Below, one piece after another: positions 20,915-29,569 of a stretch of 64,000 nucleotides of DNA. The translations under genes were made by a program, and so were the position numbers. Origin of the DNA: JAHQVI01 sp963727575 (GTDB lineage: Bacteria; Pseudomonadota; Alphaproteobacteria; Rhizobiales; Rhodomicrobiaceae); NCBI GenBank assembly GCA_963727575.1, contig CAVSIA010000023.1:70669-134668 (forward strand), in the 5' to 3' direction. A model generated the notes under the pieces. The model saw only the letters and a list, made by a program, of their open reading frames with translations. It ran no database searches and was not told the origin of the DNA. Within the stretch, counting starts at the first letter, position 1; the number at the start of each line of letters is the position of its first letter.

Positions 20915-21145
20915 CACTTCGCCCCTTGTCTCGCGCCTGACGGTCGCAGGCCGTAAAAATGCGATGAATTTAGTGCAAACAATTTCATATGTCCGTAATT
21001 GCGTCCGGAAATAGCTAAAATAAGACGCAGCGGCTTGTCAGTGCGTATTTTGCTGCGGTATAGGAATGGCAACGCGAGACAACTCCCTAATCATCAGGAC
21101 GTCGTCATCCGGCGCGGGACCATGCGAGACGGAAGGCCATAAGCC

Positions 21146-21367
21146 ATGAAAAAAGAAGTTCACCCCAATTACCACCGCATCCGCGTGGTGATGACCGACG
21201 GCACCGAGTTCGAAACCTTTTCCACTTATGGCGAGGAAGGCTCGACGCTGCAACTCGACATCGACCCGAACACCCATCCGGCATGGACGGGCGGATCCCA
21301 GCACCTTCTCGATCGCGGCGGGCGTCTGAGCAAGTTCAAGAAGAAATTCGAAGGCTTCCTGCGCTAA
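21146..21367 (+). CDS. rpmE: 50S ribosomal protein L31
   Basis: Ribosomal protein L31, 73 residues. Typical elements are HPNYHRIRVVMTDGTEF near the start, LDIDPNTHPAWTGG in the middle and the basic C-terminus LSKFKKKFEG. There are no cysteines, so this is the zinc-independent form usual in alphaproteobacteria. The start ATG 21146 follows GGAAGGCC. It is convergent with rcdA, with only 57 bp between the two stops. The rpmE-rcdA pairing is conserved among Hyphomicrobiales. Confidence 0.96.
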   Translation: MKKEVHPNYHRIRVVMTDGTEFETFSTYGEEGSTLQLDIDPNTHPAWTGGSQHLLDRGGRLSKFKKKFEGFLR

Positions 21368-21424
21368 GCGGAGCCCTCTCCACGCAAAGCACAGCGCGAT
21401 TCGGGCGCGGCGAACAAGCCTCGC

Positions 21425-21958
21425 TCAGTGCGCGAATGCTGCGTGGATCTGAGCGAGCTGCGCCGCGACCGCATTCGGCCTGCGCATTGCCGCGGGCTTG
21501 ACTTCGCCGCGGTCGGCGGCGTCGAAATCGCAAATCTTATGATGCAGCTTGTGGCCGGATTCGATCAGCTCCTTCAGCGATGCGGGGAGCTGGTCATATC
21601 CGCGCGAGCCGCTGAGCTTGGTGATCGGCGGCAACATCAGCGGATCGTTGGCGCTGCCGGCCGGAGGCATCGGCTCGCCGTTGAGCACGGCTCTGCGGGC
21701 CAGCAACCAAGTCGCGAGCTGGGTCAGCCGCGTCGTCAGCCGCATGCTTTCGGTTGCGTAGGACAGGGCGATGTAGGGAGGCAGGCATTTCGATTCGCGC
21801 CGCCCGGGCCCGTCGAGATAGTTCGCAGCCGCTTCCACGAGCGCCATGCCTTCGCGGAAGAGGGCCAGAAACTCCTCTTTTTCGTTCACTTTGCTGCGAA
21901 ACGGGATCGTAACCGTTTCATCCTGCCGGGGCGGAAAGGGACCGGAATTCATACTCAT
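21425..21958 (-). CDS. rcdA: RcdA-family regulator of CtrA degradation (DUF1465)
   Basis: A 177-residue DUF1465 protein, the family of Caulobacter RcdA. RcdA is an adaptor that joins PopA and CpdR to deliver CtrA to the ClpXP protease. The conserved helical core includes LFREGMALVEAAANYLDG (about residues 34-51) and LSYATESMRLTTRLTQLATWLL (about 65-86), closely matching what is known of the family. The C-terminus (RRPNAVAAQLAQIHAAF) may be the flexible tail important for ClpXP delivery in Caulobacter. The upstream neighbour on the same strand is DUF1192, separated by a candidate sRNA and its terminator. The assignment is by recalled family motif. Confidence 0.88.
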   Translation of the reverse strand: MSMNSGPFPPRQDETVTIPFRSKVNEKEEFLALFREGMALVEAAANYLDGPGRRESKCLPPYIALSYATESMRLTTRLTQLATWLLARRAVLNGEPMPPAGSANDPLMLPPITKLSGSRGYDQLPASLKELIESGHKLHHKICDFDAADRGEVKPAAMRRPNAVAAQLAQIHAAFAH

Positions 21959-22121
21959 CTACGCTTACCCAACGTCTTTTACACATTGTCAGCAATAAGC
22001 CTTGGCGATCATCATGTTAAAAATCGCTTTCAGGATGCAAGCGGATTTTTCCTGAAATAATGAATGATGCCGGGGATTACGCAGATTCCACAGGGCATGA
22101 GCGGGAAGCGATCCGGGAGCG

Positions 22122-22151
22122 GAAAAGAAAAAAGCCGCGGACGGACCGCGG
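22122..22151 (-). terminator. Intrinsic terminator between DUF1192 and rcdA
   Basis: On the minus strand GCCGCGG-TCCGT-CCGCGGC forms a 7-bp GC stem, followed by TTTTTTCTTTTC. It lies about 130 bp downstream of the DUF1192 stop and about 165 bp before the rcdA start. It therefore separates the two genes and could also end a small RNA. Confidence 0.9.
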
Positions 22152-22265
22152 CATCAGTTCATTAGGAGGCATCATAACAATGGATAGGTGACAAGATCTC
22201 TGGTCGAAGATCTCGTTTGTCCCTGATTCTCGCTGGCAAAAGATAATATTTGGTTAAAACTGTCG
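22124..22265 (-). ncRNA. Candidate anti-Shine-Dalgarno small RNA
   Basis: Reading the minus strand, an A/T-rich start (TTTTAACCAAATATTATC, about 22245-22262) leads into a 9-bp hairpin, ACGAGATCT with loop TCGACCAG and AGATCTTGT (about 22191-22216). An unpaired region holding GCCTCCTAATG follows, then the terminator at 22122-22151. A hairpin, a CCUCC-type single-stranded motif and an intrinsic terminator is the layout of several alphaproteobacterial trans-acting sRNAs. No protein-coding frame explains the conserved-looking structure. The 5' end is a guess; it may instead be the 3' untranslated region of DUF1192. Confidence 0.45.
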
Positions 22266-22278
22266 TTCTGGCGCGCGG

Positions 22279-22467
22279 TCAGCGCTTAAACACGGAGTCG
22301 GCAGCGTCGCGGGACGCCTCTTTGGAATTCAGCATCGCCTCTACGCGCTTCCGTTCAGTGTCCAGCACCGCGAGATAGTCATGCAGTTCTTCCACCGACC
22401 GCCTGGAGAGATCCGCGCCGATCTCATAAGGCGCTCGCTTCTTCGGCAGGTCATCGTCCCAATTCAT
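22279..22467 (-). CDS. DUF1192 small protein
   Basis: A 62-residue DUF1192 protein of unknown function. The sequence begins MNWDDDLPKKRAPYEIG and continues with the helical core LSRRSVEELHDYLAVLDTER, the family signature (acidic start, then SVxEL and a coiled-coil-like segment). It is probably cytoplasmic. It lies divergently from the quinone oxidoreductase gene, 110 bp apart, with rcdA downstream on the same strand; this neighbourhood recurs in Hyphomicrobiales. Length is normal. Confidence 0.85.
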   Translation of the reverse strand: MNWDDDLPKKRAPYEIGADLSRRSVEELHDYLAVLDTERKRVEAMLNSKEASRDAADSVFKR

Positions 22468-22577
22468 GGCTCGATCCGGTGATAATTGCGTTTTCGGCTC
22501 GGCGCTCTTGCCCTTTCCGGGGCTTCACGCGTTATCATGCCTGAGCGACAATCGATTTCAACGAAGGATCCGTCAAG

Positions 22578-23577
22578 ATGAGCCTGCCCGAAACGATGAC
22601 CGCGATCGCCATTTCCGAACCGGGCGGGCCGGAGTGCTGAAGCCGGTGGAAATGGCGGTGCCGCGAGCCGGGCGCGACCGAGATTCTGATCAAGGTCGAG
22701 GCCGCGGGCGTCAACCGGCCCGACGTGCATCCAGCGCAAGGGCGCTTATCCGCCGCCGCCCGGCGCTTCCGAAATCCCCGGCCTGGAGATCGCCGGCGAG
22801 GTGGTGGCCGCCGGCGAGGGCGCCGAACGCTTCAAAGTCGGCGACCGCGTCACGGCGCTGGTGACAGGCGGCGGCTATGCGCAATATTGCGTCGCCGACG
22901 CCACGCGCCGCGCTGCCCTTCCCGCAGGGCTTCGACGCGGTCAAGGCCGCCGCCCTGCCTGAAACCTTCTTCACCGTCTGGCACAATGTGTTCTATCGGG
23001 GCGGGCTGCGGCGCGGCGAAACGTTTCTCGTCCATGGCGGCACCAGCGGCATCGGCACGACGGCGATCCAGGTGGCCAAGGCGTTCGGCGCCACGGGTGT
23101 TCACGACGGCGGGCAGCGCGGAGAAATGCGCGCGCATGCGAGCGCCTCGGCGCCGATGTCGCGATCAATTACCGCGAGGAGGATTTCGTCGCGGTGGTCA
23201 AGGAGCGAGACCGAAGGCAAGGGCGTCGATTTCATCCTCGACATGGTCGGCGGCGATTATATTCAAAAAAATTTGAACTGTGTCGCCGATGACGGCCGCA
23301 TCCATCAGATCGCATTCCTGAACGGCCCGAAGGCGACGGTCGATTTCACCCGGCTGATGATCCGGCGGATCACCTATACCGGTTCGACTTTGCGTCCGCG
23401 TCCGATGGCAGGTCAAGGCCCGCTCGCGCGAGGGCTGGAAGATCAGGTCTGGCCGTTGCTGGCCGGCGGAAAGATCGCGCCGATCATCGACAGCACCTTT
23501 GCCCTGGAGAAGGCGGCCGACGCGCACGGCGCATGGAGAGCAGCGCCCATATCGGCAAGATCATGTTGACTGCCTGA
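22578..23577 (+). CDS. NAD(P)H quinone oxidoreductase, PIG3/zeta-crystallin type (multiple indels)
   Basis: A medium-chain dehydrogenase/reductase that reduces quinones with NADPH and lacks the catalytic zinc. Recognisable pieces lie in different frames: MSLPETMTAIAISEPGGPE, then LIKVEAAGVNRPDV, ASEIPGLEIAGEVVAAGEGAE, VHGGTSGIGTTAIQVAK (nucleotide-binding loop), VDFILDMVGGDYI and WPLLAGGKIAPIIDSTFALE. At least seven single-base indels are needed to join them. One is a lost G near 22634; the others, for example near 22670, 22730, 22905 and 23095, are insertions. The repaired length is about 332 residues, normal. The protein sequence itself shows no decay, so sequence error is likely. The start ATG 22578 follows GAAGGATCC. 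Confidence 0.8.
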
Positions 23578-23757
23578 CGGGGGCATCTTTGCCGGTCCGG
23601 ATTAACCGCTGGGGTTAATCATAAGAAATTTGCGCTTTTGACCGACTAGGCATATATGCTGTTGGCAGCTTTGATGCGAACGAAGCTTTCCTCCGAGCAT
23701 CGTGAACAATAACCAATCCTGTGGACGGCGACGTCTTGCAGGGGCCGGGAGAGATTT

Positions 23758-24477
23758 ATGACACAAAGGCCATTGATGCCGAAGGCGACCGCCGTCTGGC
23801 TCGTTGAGAATACTGCGCTCACATTTGAGCAGATCGCCGAATTTCTGCGGGCTTCATGTGCTCGAAGTTAAAGGAATTGCCGACGGCGACGTGGCCCAGG
23901 GGATCAAGGGCATGGACCCGATCTCCTCGGGGCAGTTGACGCGCGAAGAAATCAAGAAGGCGCAGGACGATACCGATTACCGCCTGCAGCTTGCCAAATC
24001 CAAGGTGCCATCCCGCCGGTGAAGACCAAGCGGGCGCCGAAATATACTCCGCTCTCGCGCCGCCAGGACCGGCCGAATGCCATTCTCTGGCTGCTCCGCC
24101 ACCACCCCGAGTTGCGCGACGCTCAGATCATGCGCCTGGTCGGTACCACAAAGCCGACCATCGAATCGATTCGGGAGCGCACGCATTGGAACTCGGCCAA
24201 CCTGCAGCCGCAGGATCCGGTGGCGCTGGGCCTGTGCTCGCAGATCGATCTCGATGCCGAAGTGCGCAAAGCCGCCAAGCGCGTCGAGAACGAGCAGCGC
24301 GCCGCCGGCATCGAGCCGGAACCCGAGCCCGAGCGGATGGGAACGCTGCGGCCCGCCGATGAGACCGCCGATGGCGGGCTGATCTCGCGCCGCCAGACCC
24401 CCGCTCCCGCCGAAGAGGAAGAGGAGCAGGAACTGACCATCGAGAACGTTTTCGGCTCCAGCACCGAAAAATCCTGA
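23758..24477 (+). CDS. trcR: TrcR (DUF1013) cell-cycle transcriptional regulator (two indels)
   Basis: A DUF1013 protein, the family now named TrcR, linked to alphaproteobacterial cell-cycle transcription. ATG 23758 follows GGGAGAG. The N-terminal part RPLMPKATAVWLVENTALTFEQIAEF is in one frame. An extra C near 23850 leads to CGLHVLEVKGIADGDVAQGIK, and a lost C near 24008 leads to PPVKTKRAPKYTPLSRRQDRP. The rest covers NAILWLLRHHPELRDAQIMRLVGTTK, a helix-turn-helix-like segment. The acidic C-terminus (AEEEEEQELTIENVFG) is typical. The two shifts cancel, giving about 239 residues, the usual length. It is placed after the quinone oxidoreductase as in related genomes. Confidence 0.83.
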
Positions 24478-24671
24478 GAACAGGATCGGCGCGACGCGCA
24501 GTCTATGGCCGCGTCGCGCGTCGCTTGGCTCGAATCGCCGATTTCGCCGCCGCACGGCTTTTTTTGGTGTCAAACCGGCCGCCGCCGGCAGATTCAGGCT
24601 GGCAATTGCTCGTCATCCCCCTAGTTTAAGACGTCGATCCGATGCGAGCGCGTGGCGGATAGGGAGGTCTG

Positions 24672-25550
24672 ATGGTTGCCGACATTGGCGGCCGCCTGGG
24701 CGGGACGGGCTGGGCGGAGAGGAAGCAGGCGCTGCGGGCGTTCTTCGAGAGCACGTTCTGGGAACGCGCCATCGTCATTCTGATCATCATCAACGCCGTT
24801 GCGCTCGGGCTCGAGACCAGCCCGACAGTGCTCTCCTATGCGGGCGGCCTGATCAGCGCCGTCGACACGCTGATCCTCGCGATCTTCACCGTCGAAATCA
24901 TCCTTCGCATCGTCGCTAATGGCCGCTCCTTCTGGCGCGAGGGGTGGAACCTGTTCGATTTCTCCATCGTCTTCATTGCGCTGATGCCGGCGACCGGCGG
25001 CTTTTCCGTGCTGCGCTCGCTGCGGATCATCCGCGTGCTCCGGCTGATCTCGACGGTCAAATCCATGCGCCGGGTGATGGGCGGGATGCTCACGGCGATC
25101 CCGAGCATGGGTGCGGTCGTGGCGTTGCTGGGGCTGATCTTCTATGTCTGCGCCGTGATTGCGACGAAGCTCTACGGAGCCGATCACCCGGAACAGTTCG
25201 GCACGCTGGGCGCTTCCTTCTTCTCGCTGTTCCAGGTGATGACGCTGGAAGGGTGGGCGGACGGTTTCGTGATCCCGGTGATGAAAACGCATCCCTACGC
25301 CTGGATCTTCTTCATCCTGTTCATGCTGGTGACCAGCTTTACCGTGCTCAACCTGTTCATCGGCATCATCGTCGATGCAATGCAAAGCGAGCAGGAAGCC
25401 GAAGCCGACGCGGACCGGGCGCGTTCGGAGGCGAATTTTGATATGATCCTGGCCGAGCTCCAGGCACTGCGGACGGAACTCGCCGAGATGCGCGGCGGCG
25501 CCGGCCCGCCGCGACAGCCGGGAAATCCACAGCCCGATACGGAAGCGTGA
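24672..25550 (+). CDS. NaChBac-type voltage-gated ion channel
   Basis: A single-domain six-helix channel of 292 residues. S1 begins near residue 33 (AIVILIIINAVALGLE). S4 at about 112-135 carries regularly spaced arginines (RSLRIIRVLRLISTVKSMRR). The pore loop has the selectivity filter TLEGWAD at 191-197, compared with TLESW in the well-studied bacterial sodium channels; the charged Glu is kept and Ser is replaced by Gly. S6 (FILFMLVTSFTVLNLFIGIIVDAM) follows. A C-terminal coiled coil (MILAELQALRTELAEMR) probably assembles the tetramer. The start ATG 24672 follows AGGGAGG. It is 33 bp before thyA, but co-transcription is uncertain. Sodium versus calcium selectivity cannot be read from sequence. 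Confidence 0.9.
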   Translation: MVADIGGRLGGTGWAERKQALRAFFESTFWERAIVILIIINAVALGLETSPTVLSYAGGLISAVDTLILAIFTVEIILRIVANGRSFWREGWNLFDFSIVFIALMPATGGFSVLRSLRIIRVLRLISTVKSMRRVMGGMLTAIPSMGAVVALLGLIFYVCAVIATKLYGADHPEQFGTLGASFFSLFQVMTLEGWADGFVIPVMKTHPYAWIFFILFMLVTSFTVLNLFIGIIVDAMQSEQEAEADADRARSEANFDMILAELQALRTELAEMRGGAGPPRQPGNPQPDTEA

Positions 25551-25583
25551 CGGCCGCTTGCCAACTCGCATTAGGTTTGGCCC

Positions 25584-26378
25584 ATGAAGCAGTATCTGGA
25601 TCTTCTTCGTGTTGTCCGCCATGAGGGCGTCAAACGCGCCGACCGCACCGGCGTCGGCACGCTCGGCATTTTCGGTCATCAGATGCGTTTCGATCTGGCC
25701 GACGGGTTTCCGATGCTGACGACGAAGAAGCTGCATCTGAAGTCGATCATCCACGAGCTGCTCTGGTTCCTGTCCGGCTCCACCAATGTCCGCTATCTGC
25801 AGGAAAACGGCGTCCGCATCTGGGATGAGTGGGCGGACGAGCACGGTGAGCTCGGCCCGGTCTACGGCAAGCAATGGCGCTCCTGGGCGGCGCCCGACGG
25901 TCGCCATGTCGACCAGATCGCCCAGCTGATCGAAGGCATCAAGACAAATCCCTATTCGCGCCGGCATATCGTTTCGGCCTGGAACCCGGGCGAGGTCGAC
26001 ACGATGGCCCTGCCGCCGTGCCATTGCCTGTTCCAGTTCCATGTCGCCGACGGCCGCCTGTCCTGCCAGCTCTATCAGCGCTCGGCCGACGTGTTTCTCG
26101 GCGTGCCCTTCAACATCGCCTCCTATGCGCTGCTGACGATGATGGTGGCTCAGGTCACCGGATACCGGCCGGGCGACTTCGTTCACACCTTCGGCGATGC
26201 GCATCTTTATCTGAACCATCTCGAGCAGGCGGACCGTCAGCTCGAGCGGGAGCCGCGTCCGCTGCCGCGCATGGTGATCGATCCCGATGTCGGCTCGATC
26301 TTCGACTTCGTCTATGACGATTTCAAATTGCTCGACTACGATCCCCACCCGCACATCAAAGCCGAGGTCGCAGTTTGA
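25584..26378 (+). CDS. thyA: Thymidylate synthase
   Basis: ThyA methylates dUMP to dTMP using methylenetetrahydrofolate. The 264-residue protein is the short E. coli-like form. The catalytic cysteine lies in ALPPCHCLFQFHV (about residue 146). The dUMP-binding RSADVFLGVPFNIASYA and the FVHTFGDAHLYLNH block follow. The N-terminus MKQYLDLLRVVRHEGVKRADRTGVGTL is typical. Its stop overlaps the folA start (ATGA), a classic thyA-folA operon: DHFR recycles the dihydrofolate made by ThyA. Confidence 0.98.
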   Translation: MKQYLDLLRVVRHEGVKRADRTGVGTLGIFGHQMRFDLADGFPMLTTKKLHLKSIIHELLWFLSGSTNVRYLQENGVRIWDEWADEHGELGPVYGKQWRSWAAPDGRHVDQIAQLIEGIKTNPYSRRHIVSAWNPGEVDTMALPPCHCLFQFHVADGRLSCQLYQRSADVFLGVPFNIASYALLTMMVAQVTGYRPGDFVHTFGDAHLYLNHLEQADRQLEREPRPLPRMVIDPDVGSIFDFVYDDFKLLDYDPHPHIKAEVAV

Positions 26379-26917
26379 TGGAGACCGTCGATCCGGTCGT
26401 TGCCCTTGTCGTTGCGGTCGCCGAAAACGGCGTGATCGGCCGCGGCGGGGAAATGGCCTGGTGGATTCCCTCCGAGCTGCGGCATTTCCGCCGGCTCACC
26501 ATGGGCAAGCCGGTGGTCATGGGACGCCGGACATTCGCCTCGCTGAAGAAGCCGCTGGACGGACGCGACAATATCGTCATAACCCGCAACCGCGATTTCG
26601 CTCCGAAGGGCGCGATCGCGGTGGAAAGTGTCGAGCAGGCGCTCAAGGTCGCGGCCGATTGCGCGCTTGCCCGCGCGTCGAACGAGATCATGGTGATCGG
26701 CGGGGCCGAGATCTACACGCAGCTGATGCCGCACGCCAAACGGATCTATCTCACCCGCGTCCATGCCGAGCCGGAGGGCGACATCCGCTTTCCCGATTTC
26801 GACGCCGGCAATTGGCGCGAGGTGGAAAGCGTCTACCACCCGCGCGAAGCCGATGATCAGCACGACTACACATTGCTGCGCCTCGAACGCAACAGCGACG
26901 GCTTGCGTAGGATTTGA
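26375..26917 (+). CDS. folA: Dihydrofolate reductase
   Basis: DHFR reduces dihydrofolate to tetrahydrofolate with NADPH. The 180-residue protein includes VVAVAENGVIGRGGEMAWW near residue 12, with a Trp pair in place of the common LPW. RHFRRLTMGKPVVMGRRTF (NADPH and folate contacts) and IMVIGGAEIYTQLMPHAKRIYLTRV follow. It overlaps thyA by 4 bp and is followed by about 230 bp before hflK. No disruption is seen. Confidence 0.96.
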   Translation: MMETVDPVVALVVAVAENGVIGRGGEMAWWIPSELRHFRRLTMGKPVVMGRRTFASLKKPLDGRDNIVITRNRDFAPKGAIAVESVEQALKVAADCALARASNEIMVIGGAEIYTQLMPHAKRIYLTRVHAEPEGDIRFPDFDAGNWREVESVYHPREADDQHDYTLLRLERNSDGLRRI

Positions 26918-27146
26918 GCATTGACGCGGCGTTACCCGAACGCCATATCGAGATCTCATTTCCGCATTTCGAGCCTGTGACACATTTGCATCAAATCCCT
27001 GCTTACGCTAGACCTCCCTATCCGAGATGCAGGCTGGATCCAATTTGCTGGTCCGATTGTGTCAATTCGAAATCCATCGCAACGCTGTATTAACCGCGCC
27101 CGGCCAGGATGCACCGACTGTCGGAGAGCGGTAGAGGACAAGGAAA

Positions 27147-28283
27147 ATGCCCTGGAGTAGTCAGAATGGCGGAGGCGGCGGCGGCTGGAAAGGCGGCGGC
27201 GGTCCTTGGGGTCAAGGCCCATCAGGCGGCGGCGGCCCTTCGCCCGATTTGGAAGAACTTTTAAAACGCAGCCAGGACCGGCTGAAACAGGCGATGCCCG
27301 GCGGCGGCATCGGCGGCGGCCTGCTGGCGCTGATCTTGATGGTCGGCCTTGCCGTGCTGGTCTTTTATTCCTGTTTCGTCAGCGTTCAGCCTAATCAGCA
27401 GGGTGTCGTCCTGCGTTTCGGCAAGCTCAACAGGCTGTTGACGCCGGGCCTCAAATTCCGTCTGCCCTATCCGATCGAGACGGTCTATGTCCCCGCGGTG
27501 ACCAACATCAACCGCGTCGAAGTCGGCATGCGCACGGCGGTCAACAACAATATTTTCGGCAGCCCCAACGGCGACGTTCAGATCAGAGACGTTTCCGAGG
27601 AAAGCCTGATGCTGACGGGCGACGAGAACATCGTCGACGTTGATTTCGTCGTGTTGTGGCGCATCCAGGACGCGCCGGCCTTCCTGTTCAACATTCAGAA
27701 TCCGGAGAGCACGGTCAAAGACGTCGCGGAAAGCGCGATGCGCGAGATCGTCGGCCAGAACGACATCCAGCCGATCCTGACGCGCAGCAGGCGTGAGACC
27801 GAAGACTCCGTCAAGACCCTGATGCAGAAGACGCTCAACGAATATGGCGCCGGCGTCGAGATCAGCCAGGTGCAGATGCAGAAGGTCGACCCGCCTCAGG
27901 AGGTCATCTCCTCGTTCCGCGACGTACAGGCCGCCCGTGCCGACCAGGAGCGTTTGCAGAACGAAGCCGACGCCTATGCCAACCGGGTGGTCCCGGAAGC
28001 ACGAGGCGATGCGCAGCGCATCCTTCAGGCCGGCGAAGGGTACAAGCAGCAGGCCGTCGCCGAATCCATCGGCCGTACCGAGCGCTTCCTCAAGGTTTAC
28101 CAGGAATATCAGAAGGCGCCGGACGTGACGCGCAAGCGCATGTTCCTGGAAACCATGGAGCGCGTCCTCGGCAAAACCGATAAGATCATTATCGACAACA
28201 GTGCCCAAGGGTCCGGCGTGGTTCCCTATCTGCCGCTCAACGAGCTGCGCGGCCAGCGCTCGAGTGGAGGCGACAACAAATGA
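27147..28283 (+). CDS. hflK: HflK subunit of the HflKC membrane complex
   Basis: HflK is an SPFH/prohibitin-family membrane protein that with HflC forms a large periplasmic cage around FtsH and modulates its proteolysis. The 378-residue protein has a Gly-rich cytoplasmic N-terminus (about residues 1-40, GGGGGGWKGGGGPWG). One membrane helix follows (about 57-75, LLALILMVGLAVLVFYSCF). The SPFH domain starts with SVQPNQQGVVLRFGKLNRLL. Further on are VSEESLMLTGDENIVDVDF and a helical region QAARADQERLQNEADAYAN. The hflC gene overlaps it by 4 bp. Confidence 0.96.
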   Translation: MPWSSQNGGGGGGWKGGGGPWGQGPSGGGGPSPDLEELLKRSQDRLKQAMPGGGIGGGLLALILMVGLAVLVFYSCFVSVQPNQQGVVLRFGKLNRLLTPGLKFRLPYPIETVYVPAVTNINRVEVGMRTAVNNNIFGSPNGDVQIRDVSEESLMLTGDENIVDVDFVVLWRIQDAPAFLFNIQNPESTVKDVAESAMREIVGQNDIQPILTRSRRETEDSVKTLMQKTLNEYGAGVEISQVQMQKVDPPQEVISSFRDVQAARADQERLQNEADAYANRVVPEARGDAQRILQAGEGYKQQAVAESIGRTERFLKVYQEYQKAPDVTRKRMFLETMERVLGKTDKIIIDNSAQGSGVVPYLPLNELRGQRSSGGDNK

Positions 28284-29224
28284 GAAGCATCATCGGACTT
28301 GTCTTTCTCATGATCCTGGGCGTTGCGGCGTTCGTCGCCTACAACGCCTATTTCATCGTCCCCCAGACCCAGACCGCGATCGTTCTCGAATTCGGTGATC
28401 CGAAAGAGGTGATCACCAACCCGGGTCTGAACTTCAAGAAGCCGTTCATCCAGACGGTGGAGTTCTTCGATAAGCGCATTCTCGATATCGATCTGCCGAC
28501 CAAGGAAGTTATCGCCGCCGATCAGAAGCGGCTGGTGGTCGATTCCTTCGCGCGCTACAAGATCATCAACCCGCTGTTGTTCTTTCAGTCGGTGACCAAC
28601 GAGCTTGGCGCGCGCAGCCGCCTGGAAAGCGTGATGGATTCCGTCATGCGCAGCACGCTCGGCTCCAGTACCTTCATCGACGTCGTCAAGGAAAAGCGCG
28701 ACCAGCTCATGCGCCAGATTGCGCAGCGTGTCGACGCCGAGGCGCGGAGTTTCGGCATTCAGGTGGTCGACGTCCGGCTCAAGCGCGTCGATCTGCCGGA
28801 GGCGAACAGCCAGGCGATCTACGAGCGGATGAAGACCGAACGCCAGCGCGAAGCCGCTGAGATCCGCGCGCAAGGCACCGAGGGGGCCAAGCGGATCAAG
28901 GCCAATGCCGACCGCCAGGTCACGATCACCATCGCCGAAGCCAACCGGGATGCCGAGCGGCTTCGAGGTGAAGGCGACGCCGAGCGGAACCGGATTTATG
29001 CGGAGGCGTTTAGCAAGGATCCGGATTTCTTCGGCTTTTACCGGTCCATGCAGGCTTATGAAGAAGGGTTGAAGTCCGAGGATACCCGGCTGATCATTTC
29101 GCCGACGTCGGAGTTCTTCCAGTATTTTAACGCTCCCGGTGGAACGCCGAGTGGCTCGCCGCAATCGAAGGTGCCGGCCAGCGGATCCGAAGGCGCGGCC
29201 CGGACATCGCAAGCCGTTCGATGA
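28280..29224 (+). CDS. hflC: HflC subunit of the HflKC membrane complex
   Basis: HflC is the partner SPFH protein of HflK. The 314-residue protein has an N-terminal membrane helix at about residues 3-23 (SIIGLVFLMILGVAAFVAY). Typical motifs are FIVPQTQTAIVLEFGDPKEV, PGLNFKKPFIQTVEFFDKR, the SPFH core, and the long helix KTERQREAAEIRAQGTEGAK. The C-terminus is Ser/Pro/Gly-rich. The start overlaps the hflK stop and its stop overlaps the DUF2065 start, so hflK-hflC-DUF2065 form a tightly coupled operon. Confidence 0.96.
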   Translation: MRSIIGLVFLMILGVAAFVAYNAYFIVPQTQTAIVLEFGDPKEVITNPGLNFKKPFIQTVEFFDKRILDIDLPTKEVIAADQKRLVVDSFARYKIINPLLFFQSVTNELGARSRLESVMDSVMRSTLGSSTFIDVVKEKRDQLMRQIAQRVDAEARSFGIQVVDVRLKRVDLPEANSQAIYERMKTERQREAAEIRAQGTEGAKRIKANADRQVTITIAEANRDAERLRGEGDAERNRIYAEAFSKDPDFFGFYRSMQAYEEGLKSEDTRLIISPTSEFFQYFNAPGGTPSGSPQSKVPASGSEGAARTSQAVR

Positions 29225-29406
29225 GCGACTTTCTGGTCGGAATAGGTCTGGTCTTCGTGATCGAGGGTCTGTTATGGGCCCTCGCGCCGGCCTTGGCGTT
29301 CCGGTTTCTGAAGCTTGCGGCATCGACGCCCGAACAGCGCCTTCGCACCGGGGGCGCTGTTGCGGTTGGGGTCGGAGTGCTCTTAATCTGGATGGTTCGT
29401 GGATAG
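29221..29406 (+). CDS. DUF2065 small membrane protein
   Basis: A 61-residue protein with two predicted membrane helices (about residues 3-25 and 42-58) separated by a short charged loop (RFLKLAASTPEQRLRTGG). This matches the DUF2065 family, commonly encoded directly after hflC. The start overlaps the hflC stop by 4 bp. The function is unknown. Context suggests a role with the HflKC-FtsH quality-control system, but that is inference from neighbourhood only. Confidence 0.87.
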   Translation: MSDFLVGIGLVFVIEGLLWALAPALAFRFLKLAASTPEQRLRTGGAVAVGVGVLLIWMVRG

Positions 29407-29482
29407 GCGACGCCGGCGCGCGGCAGGCCCAAGGCCAGCAGCGCTTCGATCCCGCAAAAGTGAGTATGGTTCCGGACAGGTT

Positions 29483-29538
29483 CTTGAGAATTGCCGCTCC
29501 CGCGCCGTTATTTTTACGTAAAATGTGGCACGTGCCAC
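29483..29538 (+). promoter_or_regulatory. Possible RpoH-type promoter and two palindromes before degP
   Basis: CTTGAG at 29483-29488, a 17-bp spacer, and CGTTATTT at 29506 resemble an alphaproteobacterial heat-shock (sigma-32) promoter. Two perfect palindromes follow: TTTTACGTAAAA (29512-29523) and GTGGCACGTGCCAC (29525-29538). The second is 32 bp before the first degP ATG and could be an operator or part of the untranslated leader. All three readings are by eye. Confidence 0.5.
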
Positions 29539-29569
29539 GTGAGCAGTTTGAGATGGGCCTAAGCCTGAG

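Noticed and set aside
24545..24570. Short GC stem followed by a T-run after trcR as a terminator.
   Set aside because: The stem is only about four base pairs; too weak to list with confidence.
24621..26354. A 577-codon minus-strand open frame over the ion channel and thyA.
   Set aside because: Both genes beneath it are well recognised on the plus strand; the antisense product is His/Arg/Gln-rich noise.
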